From assembly GCA_016714815.1 (NCBI GenBank), contig JADKBZ010000009.1, forward strand, positions 124,001 to 188,000: a DNA stretch of 64,000 nt. Reading direction: 5' to 3'. The position numbers and the translations under genes are program-made. The notes under the pieces are model-generated. The model worked only from the letters and a program-made list of their open reading frames with translations, ran no database searches and was not told the origin of the DNA. Every line of letters starts with the position of its first letter. Within the stretch, counting starts at the first letter, position 1. Origin of the DNA: Holophagales bacterium. GTDB taxonomy: Bacteria > Acidobacteriota > Thermoanaerobaculia > UBA5066. Shown here one piece after another: positions 42,840-50,870 of the stretch.

Positions 42840-44113
42840 TGGCGTCCGAGATCGTCTTCGTCGGCTGGAATCACCAGGGGTCGGACCTCGACCTGAGGGC
42901 GCGGCTCGCCTTCACGCCGGAGCGGGCGCGCGAGGCGCTGGAGGGGCTCTTCCGGGAGCACATCCTGACCGAAGGGGCCGTCGTCTCGACGTGCAACCGG
43001 GCCGAGGTCTACGGCGTCAGCGACGTCCCCGACAGCTTCGAGGCCCTCTCGGCCTTCTTCTCGCGCTTCCATTCCGTCGACGCCGCCGTCCTCCGCGAGA
43101 AGGCGCTCTCCGGGCGCGGCGAGGCGACGGTGCGGCACCTCTTCCGCGTCGCCTCGGGCCTCGACTCGATGGTCCTCGGCGAGGCGCAGATCCTGGGGCA
43201 GATCCGCGAGGCCCACCGCCGGGCCGCCGAGGCGGGGACGGCCCGTGCCGTGACGGGCCGGCTCTTCCAGTCGGCGCTGGAGTGCGGCAAGAAGGTTCGC
43301 ACCGAGACGTCGCTCGGGTCTCGTCCCGTCTCCGTCGCCGGGATCGCCCTCTCCCTCGTGGGACGCATCTTCGAGTCGATCTCCGAATGCAAGGTCCTCC
43401 TCCTCGGGGCGGGGGAGACGGTCGAGCTGACGGCGCGCCTCCTGGCGGACGACGGCGTGAAGCAGATCCTCTTCACGAACCGCTCGCCCGAGAAGGCGAA
43501 GGCGCTCGCGACCCACTTCCACGGGTGGACCGTCCCGTGGGAGGAACGGGCGAAGGCGTTCGCCGACGTCGACATCGTCCTCTCGGCCACGGGCGCGACG
43601 GAGCCGGTCGTCACCGCGGCGATGCTCAAGCCCTTCCTCTCCCGCGGCCGTCGCCGGGGTCCGCTCCTCATCCTCGACCTCGCCGTCCCGCGCGACATCG
43701 AGACGAAGGTGGACGACTTCTCCGACGTCTACCGGTACGACATGGACGCCCTCGGCGAGCTCGCCTGCGACAACACCCGGGACCGGATGGCCGACGTCCC
43801 GCACGCCGAGCGGATCGTCGAGGAGTCCACCCAGAAGTTCCTCTGCTGGCTCGCGGGCCTCGCGCACGTCGACACGCTTAAGTCGCTCCACGAGAGGTTC
43901 GAGAAGGCGCGGTGCGAAGAGATCGAGCGCTACGCCGGCAAGCTCTCGCGCCTGACGGCCGAGGACCAGGCCGTCGTTTCGCGAATGACCGAGACGCTCC
44001 TGCAGAAGATCCTCCACAACCCGACGATCGGCCTGAAGGAAGGGGACGCGTCCGAGCGCCTCACCCGCGCGGCCGTCGTGAGGGCTCTCTTCAAACTGGA
44101 CGACAGGGCCTAG
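42839..44113 (+). CDS. hemA: Glutamyl-tRNA reductase
   Basis: This 424-residue enzyme commits glutamyl-tRNA to tetrapyrrole synthesis (C5 pathway). The catalytic Cys is in VSTCNRAEVY, the tRNA/substrate region is SGLDSMVLGEAQILGQ, and the NADPH-binding domain holds LLLGAGETVELTARLL. A C-terminal dimerisation helix bundle is present. The start ATG 42839 is coupled to hemX. It stands at the head of a run of heme genes. Confidence 0.95.
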   Translation: MASEIVFVGWNHQGSDLDLRARLAFTPERAREALEGLFREHILTEGAVVSTCNRAEVYGVSDVPDSFEALSAFFSRFHSVDAAVLREKALSGRGEATVRHLFRVASGLDSMVLGEAQILGQIREAHRRAAEAGTARAVTGRLFQSALECGKKVRTETSLGSRPVSVAGIALSLVGRIFESISECKVLLLGAGETVELTARLLADDGVKQILFTNRSPEKAKALATHFHGWTVPWEERAKAFADVDIVLSATGATEPVVTAAMLKPFLSRGRRRGPLLILDLAVPRDIETKVDDFSDVYRYDMDALGELACDNTRDRMADVPHAERIVEESTQKFLCWLAGLAHVDTLKSLHERFEKARCEEIERYAGKLSRLTAEDQAVVSRMTETLLQKILHNPTIGLKEGDASERLTRAAVVRALFKLDDRA

Positions 44114-44160
44114 AGCGGCGGCGAGCGCGCCGGGGCCGCCTCCTGGAAGGAAGGACGACG

Positions 44161-45114
44161 ATGAGCGACGGACGACCCTTGCGGATGGGGACGCGCGCAA
44201 GCCTCCTGGCCCGGACCCAGTCCGGGCACGTCGCCGCGGCGCTGACGAAGGCGACGGGGCGGGCGGTGGAAGAGGTCCTCGTCCGGACCGAAGGGGACCA
44301 GCTCTCGACCGAGGGGCGGATCCCGTCGGCCGGCGACTCCGTGGGCGTCTTCGTCCGGGCCCTCGACGACGCCCTGCGCCGGGACGAGATCGACTTCGCC
44401 GTCCACTCGCTCAAGGACGTCCCGACCGAGTACGCCGAGGACCTCCTGATGGCGGCGGTCCCCGCGAGGGCCGACGTCCGCGACGCCCTCGTCGTCGCGT
44501 CGCGGCACGCGGCGCGTACGGTGCAGGAGCTGCCCCGGGCCGCGAGGGTCGCCACGGCGAGCCCGCGGCGCGTGGCCCAGCTCCTCCGCCTCCGGCCCGA
44601 TCTCGAGTCCGTCACGATGGCGGGGAACGTCGACACGCGCCTGCGCCGCCTCGAGGAGGGGCGCGCGGACGCGCTCATCCTCGCCTGCGCCGGCCTCGAC
44701 CGCCTCTCGTTCGGCGGGCGGATCACCCTCCGGGTCCCGCTCGACGAGCTCCTCGCGGCCCCGGCCCAGGGGGCCCTCGGCATCTCCTGCCGTCGCGACG
44801 ACGCCGGCACGGCCGCCGCGCTCGCCACGCTCGACGACCCCGTCACGAACGCCGCGGCCGCGGCCGAGCGGAGCCTCCTCCACGCGCTCCGGGCCGGCTG
44901 CCGCGCTCCCGTCGCCGCGCTCGCGACGGCCGGCGAGGGAGGGACGCTCGTCCTCCGCGCCCGGGTGCTGGCCCTCGACGGTTCGGAGATGCTCGAGGAC
45001 GAAGCGTCCGGGCCGCTTTCGGACCCGATCGGGCTGGGGCGCGTGGTCGCCGAACGGCTTCTCGTCCTCGGCGCCCAGCGCCTCGTCACGGAGGCCCGCG
45101 CGGCAGCGAAATGA
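44161..45114 (+). CDS. hemC: Hydroxymethylbilane synthase (porphobilinogen deaminase)
   Basis: This 317-residue enzyme joins four porphobilinogens. It begins MGTRASLLARTQSGHVA and has DFAVHSLKDVPTEY, ATASPRRVAQLL, GNVDTRLRRLEEG and AAPAQGALGI. The dipyrromethane cofactor Cys is in LRAGCRAPVAA. GGAAGGA lies upstream of ATG 44161. The stop overlaps hemD (ATGA). Confidence 0.95.
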   Translation: MSDGRPLRMGTRASLLARTQSGHVAAALTKATGRAVEEVLVRTEGDQLSTEGRIPSAGDSVGVFVRALDDALRRDEIDFAVHSLKDVPTEYAEDLLMAAVPARADVRDALVVASRHAARTVQELPRAARVATASPRRVAQLLRLRPDLESVTMAGNVDTRLRRLEEGRADALILACAGLDRLSFGGRITLRVPLDELLAAPAQGALGISCRRDDAGTAAALATLDDPVTNAAAAAERSLLHALRAGCRAPVAALATAGEGGTLVLRARVLALDGSEMLEDEASGPLSDPIGLGRVVAERLLVLGAQRLVTEARAAAK

Positions 45115-45818
45115 GGAGGGTCCTCCTCCTGCGCCCCGGCGGCGAGCCGATTCCGGGGGCCGACCTCCTCGTCACCCACCGGATCGTCCCGGCCCCGTTC
45201 GGGATCGCGGCGACGCGCACGTTCGACCACGCCGGGGCGATCCTCGTCGTCTCCTCGCGCGCCACGGTCGACGTCCTGGCCGCGGCGGGAGCCGCGGGGA
45301 CGCTCCCGTCGTTCCGCCTCGTCCTGACGGCCGGTGCCGGGACGGCGACGGCGCTCGAAAGCGTGGGCGTCGGATCTTGCGTCACTCCCGTCCCTCCCGG
45401 GGCCGTCGGCATCCTCGCCGAGCTCTCCCGCCGCGGGGAGAGCGGCCGGCTCCTCTGGCCTCGCGGCTCCGATGCGGACGACGCCCCCGTCGACGAGCTC
45501 CTCGCCCGCGGCTTCGACGTCACGGCCCCCGTCGTCTACCTCAAGGAGCCCCTTCCGGCGCTCGACGAGAACCTCCTCCGGGCCTTCCGGGCGGGGGAGT
45601 ACGACGCCCTCGCCATCGGATCGCTCGCTGCGCTCGACGTCTTCCTCGACGCTCTCGGGGCCGAGGGCCCCGCGGACCTTCCCCCGGTAAGATTCGGCGT
45701 CGTCGGCCCGGAGAGCGCGCGGCTCCTCGTCGAACGCGGCTTCCCCGCGCCCGTCGTCCCGAAGCGGCCGCTCCTCACTGACCTGATCGCGCTCATCGCT
45801 CTCCCCAAGGAGGCCTGA
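45111..45818 (+). CDS. hemD: Uroporphyrinogen-III synthase
   Basis: This 235-residue protein sits between hemC and hemB, where HemD is expected, and has the loosely conserved two-domain HemD pattern: ILVVSSRATVDVLAAAG, then GRLLWPRGSDADDAPVDELL and ALAIGSLAALDVFLDAL, then RFGVVGPESARLLVERGF. It closes hydroxymethylbilane to uroporphyrinogen III. HemD conservation is always low, so context carries much of the call. It overlaps hemC by 4 bp and lies 2 bp from hemB. Confidence 0.85.
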   Translation: MRRVLLLRPGGEPIPGADLLVTHRIVPAPFGIAATRTFDHAGAILVVSSRATVDVLAAAGAAGTLPSFRLVLTAGAGTATALESVGVGSCVTPVPPGAVGILAELSRRGESGRLLWPRGSDADDAPVDELLARGFDVTAPVVYLKEPLPALDENLLRAFRAGEYDALAIGSLAALDVFLDALGAEGPADLPPVRFGVVGPESARLLVERGFPAPVVPKRPLLTDLIALIALPKEA

Positions 45819-45820
45819 CC

Positions 45821-46798
45821 ATGGCGTTCCCGCTTCACCGTTACCGCCGCCTGCGCCTGACCGAGTCGCTCCGCGCGATGGTCCGCGAGACGACCCTCGA
45901 CCCGGCCGACTTCATCGCCCCGATGTTCGTCGTCCCGGGCGAGGGGATCCGCCAGCCGATCCCGTCGATGCCGGGGATCGACCGGGTCTCGCCCGACCTC
46001 GCGGCGAAAGACGCCGCCGAGCTCGCCGCCCGCGGCGTCCTCTCGGTCATCCTCTTCGGCATTCCCGAAGGGAAGGACGCCGTCGGCTCCTCCTCGGCCG
46101 ACCTCCTCGGCCCGGTCTGCCGGGCCATCGGCGAGATCAAGAAGGCGAGCCCGAAGACGGTCGTCATCACCGACGTCTGCCTCTGCGAGTACACCGACCA
46201 CGGGCACTGCGGCGTCATCGTGGACCAGTACGTCGACAACGACGGGACGCTCCCGATCCTCGCGGCCGAGGCGCTCGCCCACGCGAAGGCAGGCGCCGAC
46301 ATCGTCGCCCCGAGCGACATGATGGACGGCCGCGTCCGCGCCATCCGCGAGGCGCTCGACGGCAACGGGTTCAAGAGCGTCCCCGTTCTCGCCTACGCGG
46401 CCAAGTACGCGAGCGGCTTCTACGGCCCGTTCCGCGAGGCGGCCGAGTCGACGCCGTCGTTCGGCGACCGCCGCGCATACCAGATGGACCCGGCGAACGT
46501 CCGCGAGGCGGTGAAGGAGATCCTCTCCGACGTCGAGGAGGGGGCCGACATGGTCATGGTGAAGCCCGCCCTCTCGTACCTCGACGTCGTCCGCGCCGCG
46601 AAGGAAGCGACGAACGTCCCGCTCGCCACCTACAACGTCTCGGGCGAGTACGCGATGGTGAAGGCCGCGGCCGAGCGGGGCTGGATCGACGGCAAGCGCG
46701 TCACGCTCGAGATCCTCACCTCGATGAAGCGCGCGGGCGCCGACCTGATCCTGACCTACCACGCGAAGGAGGCTGCCGAGTGGCTGCAAGGAAACTGA
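45821..46798 (+). CDS. hemB: Delta-aminolevulinic acid dehydratase
   Basis: This 325-residue enzyme condenses two ALA to porphobilinogen. A Cys-rich metal site is present (DVCLCEYTDHGHCG), which indicates a zinc-type enzyme. The Schiff-base Lys residues lie in LAYAAKYASGFYGPF and MVMVKPALSYLD. AAGGAGG lies just before the start. Its last 19 bp overlap hemL. Confidence 0.96.
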   Translation: MAFPLHRYRRLRLTESLRAMVRETTLDPADFIAPMFVVPGEGIRQPIPSMPGIDRVSPDLAAKDAAELAARGVLSVILFGIPEGKDAVGSSSADLLGPVCRAIGEIKKASPKTVVITDVCLCEYTDHGHCGVIVDQYVDNDGTLPILAAEALAHAKAGADIVAPSDMMDGRVRAIREALDGNGFKSVPVLAYAAKYASGFYGPFREAAESTPSFGDRRAYQMDPANVREAVKEILSDVEEGADMVMVKPALSYLDVVRAAKEATNVPLATYNVSGEYAMVKAAAERGWIDGKRVTLEILTSMKRAGADLILTYHAKEAAEWLQGN

Positions 46799-48171
46799 GG
46801 CGAAAGGCGGCCCCGCCGCCCGCCCCGAAGAAAAAGGTCAAGAAGGCGGCTCCGCCCCGCCGCCGCCGCGTCCGCCGGACGGCCGAGTCGGACCGGCTCT
46901 ACGCCCGCGCGAAGGCGAAAATGCCGGGGGGCGTCAGCTCGCCCGTCCGCTCGTTCAAGTCGGTCGGCGCGACGCCGTTCTTCGTCAAGAAGGCGAAGGG
47001 CTCCGTCCTCGTCGACGCCGACGGGAACCGCTACGTCGACTACGTCATGTCGTACGGCCCGCACCTCTTCGGCCACATGCCGAAGGCGGTCGCCACCGCG
47101 ATCCGCAAGGCCCTTCCCCACGGCACCTCCTACGGCGCCCCCTGCCGCGCCGAGGTGGAGCTCGCCGAGCGCGTGTCGCGCCTCGTCCCGTCGATGGAGA
47201 AGGTCCGCTTCGTCTCCTCGGGAACCGAAGCGGCGATGAGCGCCGTCCGCCTCGCCCGCGCCGTCACCGGCCGCGACCTCGTCCTGAAGTTCGCGGGCTG
47301 CTACCACGGCCACGCGGACTCGTTCCTCGTGGCCGCCGGCTCCGGCGTCGCGACGCTCGGCATCCCGGGCTCGCCCGGCGTCCCGGCCGACCTCGCGAAG
47401 GCGACGCTCACGGCGACGTACAACGACCTCGCGTCGGTAGAGGCCCTGTTCAAGCAGTACCCGGGACAGATCGCCGTCATCGCCGTCGAGCCGGTCGCCG
47501 CGAACATGGGCGTCGTCCTGCCGAAGCCGGGCTTCCTCGAGGGGCTCCGGAAGATCGCGGACCGCGAGAAGGCGCTCCTTCTCTTCGACGAGGTGATCAC
47601 CGGCTTCCGCCTCGCCCGCGGCGGGGCGCAGGAAGTCTTCGGCATCCAGCCCGACCTCACCTGCCTCGGCAAGATCCTCGGCGGCGGCCTCCCCGTCGGC
47701 GCCTACGGCGGCCGGGCCGACCTGATGGCCCACGTCGCCCCCGACGGCCCCGTCTACCAGGCGGGAACGCTCTCGGGGAACCCGCTCGCCATGGCGGCCG
47801 GCATCGCGATGCTCGACTCGCTCACGCCGGCGGCCTACGCCAAGCTCGAAAGGACCGCGGCCAGGCTCGAGAAGGGAATGCGGAAGGTCGCCACGGAGCT
47901 CGGATTCGCCGACCGGCTCACCCTGAACCGGATCGGCTCCATCCTGACCCTCTTCTTCAACCCCGGTCCCATCGCCGACTTCGACGACGTGAAGAAGAGC
48001 GACGGCGCCGCCTTCAGCCGCTGGTTCCACGGGCTCCTGAAGCGGGGTGTCTTCATCGCCCCGGCGGCCTTCGAGGCGATGTTCGTCTCGACGGCGCACA
48101 CGGAGAAGGACCTCGAGCGAACGCTCAAGGCGCACCGCGAGGCGCTGAAGGAAGCGTTCGCCCAGGGCTGA
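46780..48171 (+). CDS. hemL: Glutamate-1-semialdehyde 2,1-aminomutase with basic N-terminal extension
   Basis: This 463-residue PLP enzyme forms 5-aminolevulinate. The PLP Lys is in LTCLGKILGGGLPVGAYGG; also present are SSPVRSFKSVG, RFVSSGTEAAMSAVRLAR, GCYHGHADSFL and AGTLSGNPLAMAAG. About 38 extra N-terminal residues are almost all Lys/Arg/Pro/Ala (KKKVKK, RRRRVRR), absent from typical HemL. GTG 46780 lies inside hemB with AAGGAGG 7 nt upstream, so the extension is very likely translated. It is last in the hem operon, and a terminator follows. Confidence 0.95.
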   Translation: MAARKLRRKAAPPPAPKKKVKKAAPPRRRRVRRTAESDRLYARAKAKMPGGVSSPVRSFKSVGATPFFVKKAKGSVLVDADGNRYVDYVMSYGPHLFGHMPKAVATAIRKALPHGTSYGAPCRAEVELAERVSRLVPSMEKVRFVSSGTEAAMSAVRLARAVTGRDLVLKFAGCYHGHADSFLVAAGSGVATLGIPGSPGVPADLAKATLTATYNDLASVEALFKQYPGQIAVIAVEPVAANMGVVLPKPGFLEGLRKIADREKALLLFDEVITGFRLARGGAQEVFGIQPDLTCLGKILGGGLPVGAYGGRADLMAHVAPDGPVYQAGTLSGNPLAMAAGIAMLDSLTPAAYAKLERTAARLEKGMRKVATELGFADRLTLNRIGSILTLFFNPGPIADFDDVKKSDGAAFSRWFHGLLKRGVFIAPAAFEAMFVSTAHTEKDLERTLKAHREALKEAFAQG

Positions 48172-48179
48172 CGGACGCT

Positions 48180-48211
48180 GGAACGGCCCGGGGAGACCCT
48201 CGGGCCGTTCC
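48180..48211. terminator. Terminator after the hem operon
   Basis: A perfect 11-bp stem (GGAACGGCCCG / CGGGCCGTTCC) with a 10-nt loop lies between convergent hemL and the IPTL-CTERM gene. It could serve both directions. Confidence 0.7.
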
Positions 48212-48244
48212 TCATCCCGGGCGGAGAACCGCGGAGATCCGGGT

Positions 48245-48724
48245 TCAGGCGACGCCGCGACGGGCCGCGAACGCCCCCGCGACGGCGAGGAGACCCGCGA
48301 GGAGGGCGAGGCCGGTCCGATCCAGGGCCGGGATCGCCGTGACGGCGCAGGAGGAGCGGTTCTCGTCGAAGTAGGCCTCGCCGTCCCAGTAGTTCGGGTC
48401 GTCCCAGGACGTCCACATCGCCAGCGAACCCCAGGCCTCGAGGTTGAAGACCGTCCCGGGCGACGCGACGGGGAACGTCACCGTGCCGGTGAAGTTCCCC
48501 CCGACGACGGGCACGACGACGAAGTAGTCGAGGTCCGTGTCGGGGTTGTACGCGTAGACCGTGGCGTAGGGCGACGTGCTCGTCCCGCTCGCGGTGAACG
48601 AATCGCACGTCAGGGCCGTCGACGTGACGGTGGCGCTCGCCAGGGCGACTCCGGGTGCGAGGAGCGCCGCGAGGACGACGGCGAGCGAGACGACCGAAAC
48701 GGCCACAGAACGCTTGAAGGGCAT
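48245..48724 (-). CDS. Small secreted protein with IPTL-CTERM-like sorting signal
   Basis: This 159-residue protein has a signal peptide (VVSLAVVLAALLAPGVALA), a beta-rich mature domain of about 95 residues with two Cys that could pair, and a C-terminal tripartite tail: IPALD, a hydrophobic helix (LALLAGLLAVAGAFA) and a terminal Arg pair. This resembles the IPTL-CTERM sorting/anchoring signal of Gram-negative surface proteins. GGAGG lies 6 nt before ATG 48724. No function is assigned to the mature domain. Confidence 0.7.
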   Translation of the reverse strand: MPFKRSVAVSVVSLAVVLAALLAPGVALASATVTSTALTCDSFTASGTSTSPYATVYAYNPDTDLDYFVVVPVVGGNFTGTVTFPVASPGTVFNLEAWGSLAMWTSWDDPNYWDGEAYFDENRSSCAVTAIPALDRTGLALLAGLLAVAGAFAARRGVA

Positions 48725-48783
48725 ATGGGCCTCCACCTCTCGAACTTTACCGAGGATCATACTCACCGCGGCGCCCTTCGAAA

Positions 48784-48888
48784 GGGGTCAGGTTCGAAAT
48801 CGTGTAGTTTTCTGGACCCGCCCCGCCCCTCGCCCGCGGATCGGGTCCCCGCACTCCTCTGGTGCCAGGCGTGAAATCGTGTACTTTC
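48784..48888 (+). repeat. Paired GGGGTCAGG / GAAATCGTGTA repeat element
   Basis: Two imperfect direct repeats of about 28 nt lie 48784-48812 and 48862-48888, sharing GAAATCGTGTA (48796-48806 and 48873-48883) followed by GTTTTC/CTTTC and preceded by CAGG. The first opens with GGGGTCAGGT, as at 26133. This looks like REP/MITE-type or transposase-remnant sequence. The rest of the gap 48725-48924 holds nothing else recognisable. Confidence 0.55.
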
Positions 48889-48924
48889 GGGGCCTCGCGA
48901 TCGCCCTGCACGCCAGCCCGGCGA

Positions 48925-49482
48925 TCACCGCCTCGGGCAGGAGACGAGGTGGTCGTTCACGACGCCGACGGCCTGCAGGTAGGCGTAGACGATCGTCGGC
49001 CCGACGAACCGGAACCCGCGTTTCTTCAGCTCTTTCGAGATCCTCTCGGCGAGCGGCGTCTTCGCCGGGACCTCCCGCATCTCCCGCGGCGAGCTCCGGA
49101 CGGGCTGGCCGTCGACGAAGGCCCAGAGCCACTCCGAGAAGGAGCCGGCCTCCTTCTGAAGGGTGACGAAGGCCTTCGCGCTGTCGATGGCGGACTCGAC
49201 CTTGAGCCGGTTGCGGACGATTCCAGGGTCGGCGAGGAGCCGCTCCACGTCTTCCGGCCCGAACCGCGCGACCTTCGCCGGGTCGAATCCGGAGAACGCC
49301 CTCCGGTACCCCTCGCGTTTCCGGAGGATCGTGATCCAGGAGAGGCCGGCCTGCGCCCCTTCCAGGATCAGCATCTCGAAGAGGTGGCGGTCGTCGCGGG
49401 ACGGGACTCCCCACTCCTCGTCGTGGTAGGCGACGTAGAGAGGATCGGTCCCCGCCCAGGGGCAGCGGGAGCTCTCGGGCAT
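48925..49482 (-). CDS. tag: DNA-3-methyladenine glycosylase I
   Basis: This 185-residue protein excises 3-methyladenine from alkylated DNA. It begins RCPWAGTDPLYVAYHDEEWG and continues with LFEMLILEGAQAGLSWITIL, FRFVGPTIVYAYLQAVG and NDHLVSC. The Tag zinc site is made of N-terminal Cys and C-terminal His/Cys residues, which fits. Length equals the E. coli enzyme (about 187). ATG 49482 was chosen; it has no strong Shine-Dalgarno sequence. Confidence 0.93.
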   Translation of the reverse strand: MPESSRCPWAGTDPLYVAYHDEEWGVPSRDDRHLFEMLILEGAQAGLSWITILRKREGYRRAFSGFDPAKVARFGPEDVERLLADPGIVRNRLKVESAIDSAKAFVTLQKEAGSFSEWLWAFVDGQPVRSSPREMREVPAKTPLAERISKELKKRGFRFVGPTIVYAYLQAVGVVNDHLVSCPRR

Positions 49483-49540
49483 GGCGGGGATGATGACACC
49501 GGGTGCGTGGGACGGGAGGGCCCGGAAACACTCCCTGGCG

Positions 49541-49666
49541 ATGAGGCCCGCAGCCGCCAGGCCCGCTCTGCCCGCGGACCCGTTTCCGGGGCACCTCCGG
49601 AGCCGGCTCCTGAAGATCGCCCTCGCCCTTTTCCTGGCGGGCTCCGCGATTCTCCTCGCGGGATGA
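49541..49666 (+). CDS. Possible very small membrane protein
   Basis: A 41-residue reading frame ends in one hydrophobic helix (LLKIALALFLAGSAILLAG). It occupies the gap between the tag start and the aminotransferase stop. No ribosome-binding site or promoter is evident, and an earlier in-frame ATG at 49481 would overlap tag. It may be chance. Confidence 0.2.
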   Translation: MRPAAARPALPADPFPGHLRSRLLKIALALFLAGSAILLAG

Positions 49667-49685
49667 CCGGCGGCCCCGGTCCTCC

Positions 49686-50870
49686 TCAGCCGAGAGCTTC
49701 GGCCAGGAGCTCGGCCAGCCGGACGTACTCGCCCCGGGCGTTGTAGAGCTGGGCCGAGACCCGGATCGCCTTCCCTCCGGCGCACGGCCAGGGGGTGAGC
49801 CACGTCTCGACGCCTCGCCGGCGGAACCACTCCAGGAGCCCTTCGTGGGAGAGGCCTTCGGCGGGGGAGCCGGGGGCCGGGGCCGGCAGCGGGACGGAGG
49901 CGATCGACCCGATCATCGCCGCGGGCGCGGGAGCCGCGGTGCCGAGGGTCTCGCAGAGGAGAGTGCGCGCCTCGAGCGCGAGGGCGTGATTCGCCGCCAT
50001 GACCTCGGGCCAGCCCCCGGGCAGGAGCGACCTGACGTACGCGATCGCGTCGCCGACGCAGAGCCAGGGGGTCGGGTCGGCGGTGCCGGTCCAGTCGAAC
50101 TCGGCGCGGAAGGTCGCGCCGTCCGGTTCGGTCGAATAGCCGTGGCTGATGACCGTCGGGTGGACCGTTTGCTGGAGATCGCGCCGCACGTGGAGAAACG
50201 CGGCCCCCTTCGGCGCGCAGAGCCACTTGTGGGCGTTTCCCGTGTAGAAGGCCGCCCCGAGGCCGTCCAGGTCGAGGGGCACCATGCCGGGGGCGTGGGC
50301 GCCGTCGACGAGCGTCTCCACGCCGCGCTCCCTCAGGGCGGCGACGAGGCGTTCCACCGGGAAGACGAGCGCCGTCGGGCTCGTGACGTGGTCGAGGAGC
50401 GCCAGGCGCGTCCGGGACGTGACGGCCGAAAGGACCGGAGCGACGACGTCGTCCTCGCCCGGGACGGGGAAGGGGACCTCCGCCACGACGACGCGGGCGC
50501 CGGCGCGAGTGGCAACGTACTCCATCGCCTTCCGGCAGGCGGCGTAGACGTGCGACGTCGTGAGGAGCTCGTCTCCGGCGCCCAGCTCGAGGGAGCGAAG
50601 GACCGCGTTGACGCCCGTCGTGGCGTTCGGGACGAGAGCGAGGTCGTCCGGTTTCGCCCCGAGGAACGCGCCGAGGGCGTCCCTCGCCGCCGCGAGCCGG
50701 CCCGGAAGGGAGCGCCAGAGGAAGTCGACCGGCTCGCGCTCGAGCGCGGCGCGCAACGCGGACTGCCTTTCGAGGACGGCCCTCGGACAGGCGCCGAACG
50801 AGCCGTGGTTGAGGTAAGAGACGGCCGGATCGAGCGGCCAGAGGTGAGCGAAGGGGCTGCGGCCCGCCAT
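49686..50870 (-). CDS. Class V aminotransferase (isopenicillin N epimerase-like)
   Basis: This 394-residue PLP enzyme opens with VSYLNHGSFGACPRAVLE, then PNATTGVNAVLRSLELGAGD, LVDGAHAPGMVPLDLDGLG, and the PLP Lys in FYTGNAHKWLCAPKGAAFLH. This set resembles isopenicillin-N-epimerase-like and cysteine-desulfurase-like class V enzymes; the substrate is unknown. ATG 50870 shares a base with the stop of the upstream sigma54 activator (TGATG), so the two are co-translated. Confidence 0.85.
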   Translation of the reverse strand: MAGRSPFAHLWPLDPAVSYLNHGSFGACPRAVLERQSALRAALEREPVDFLWRSLPGRLAAARDALGAFLGAKPDDLALVPNATTGVNAVLRSLELGAGDELLTTSHVYAACRKAMEYVATRAGARVVVAEVPFPVPGEDDVVAPVLSAVTSRTRLALLDHVTSPTALVFPVERLVAALRERGVETLVDGAHAPGMVPLDLDGLGAAFYTGNAHKWLCAPKGAAFLHVRRDLQQTVHPTVISHGYSTEPDGATFRAEFDWTGTADPTPWLCVGDAIAYVRSLLPGGWPEVMAANHALALEARTLLCETLGTAAPAPAAMIGSIASVPLPAPAPGSPAEGLSHEGLLEWFRRRGVETWLTPWPCAGGKAIRVSAQLYNARGEYVRLAELLAEALG

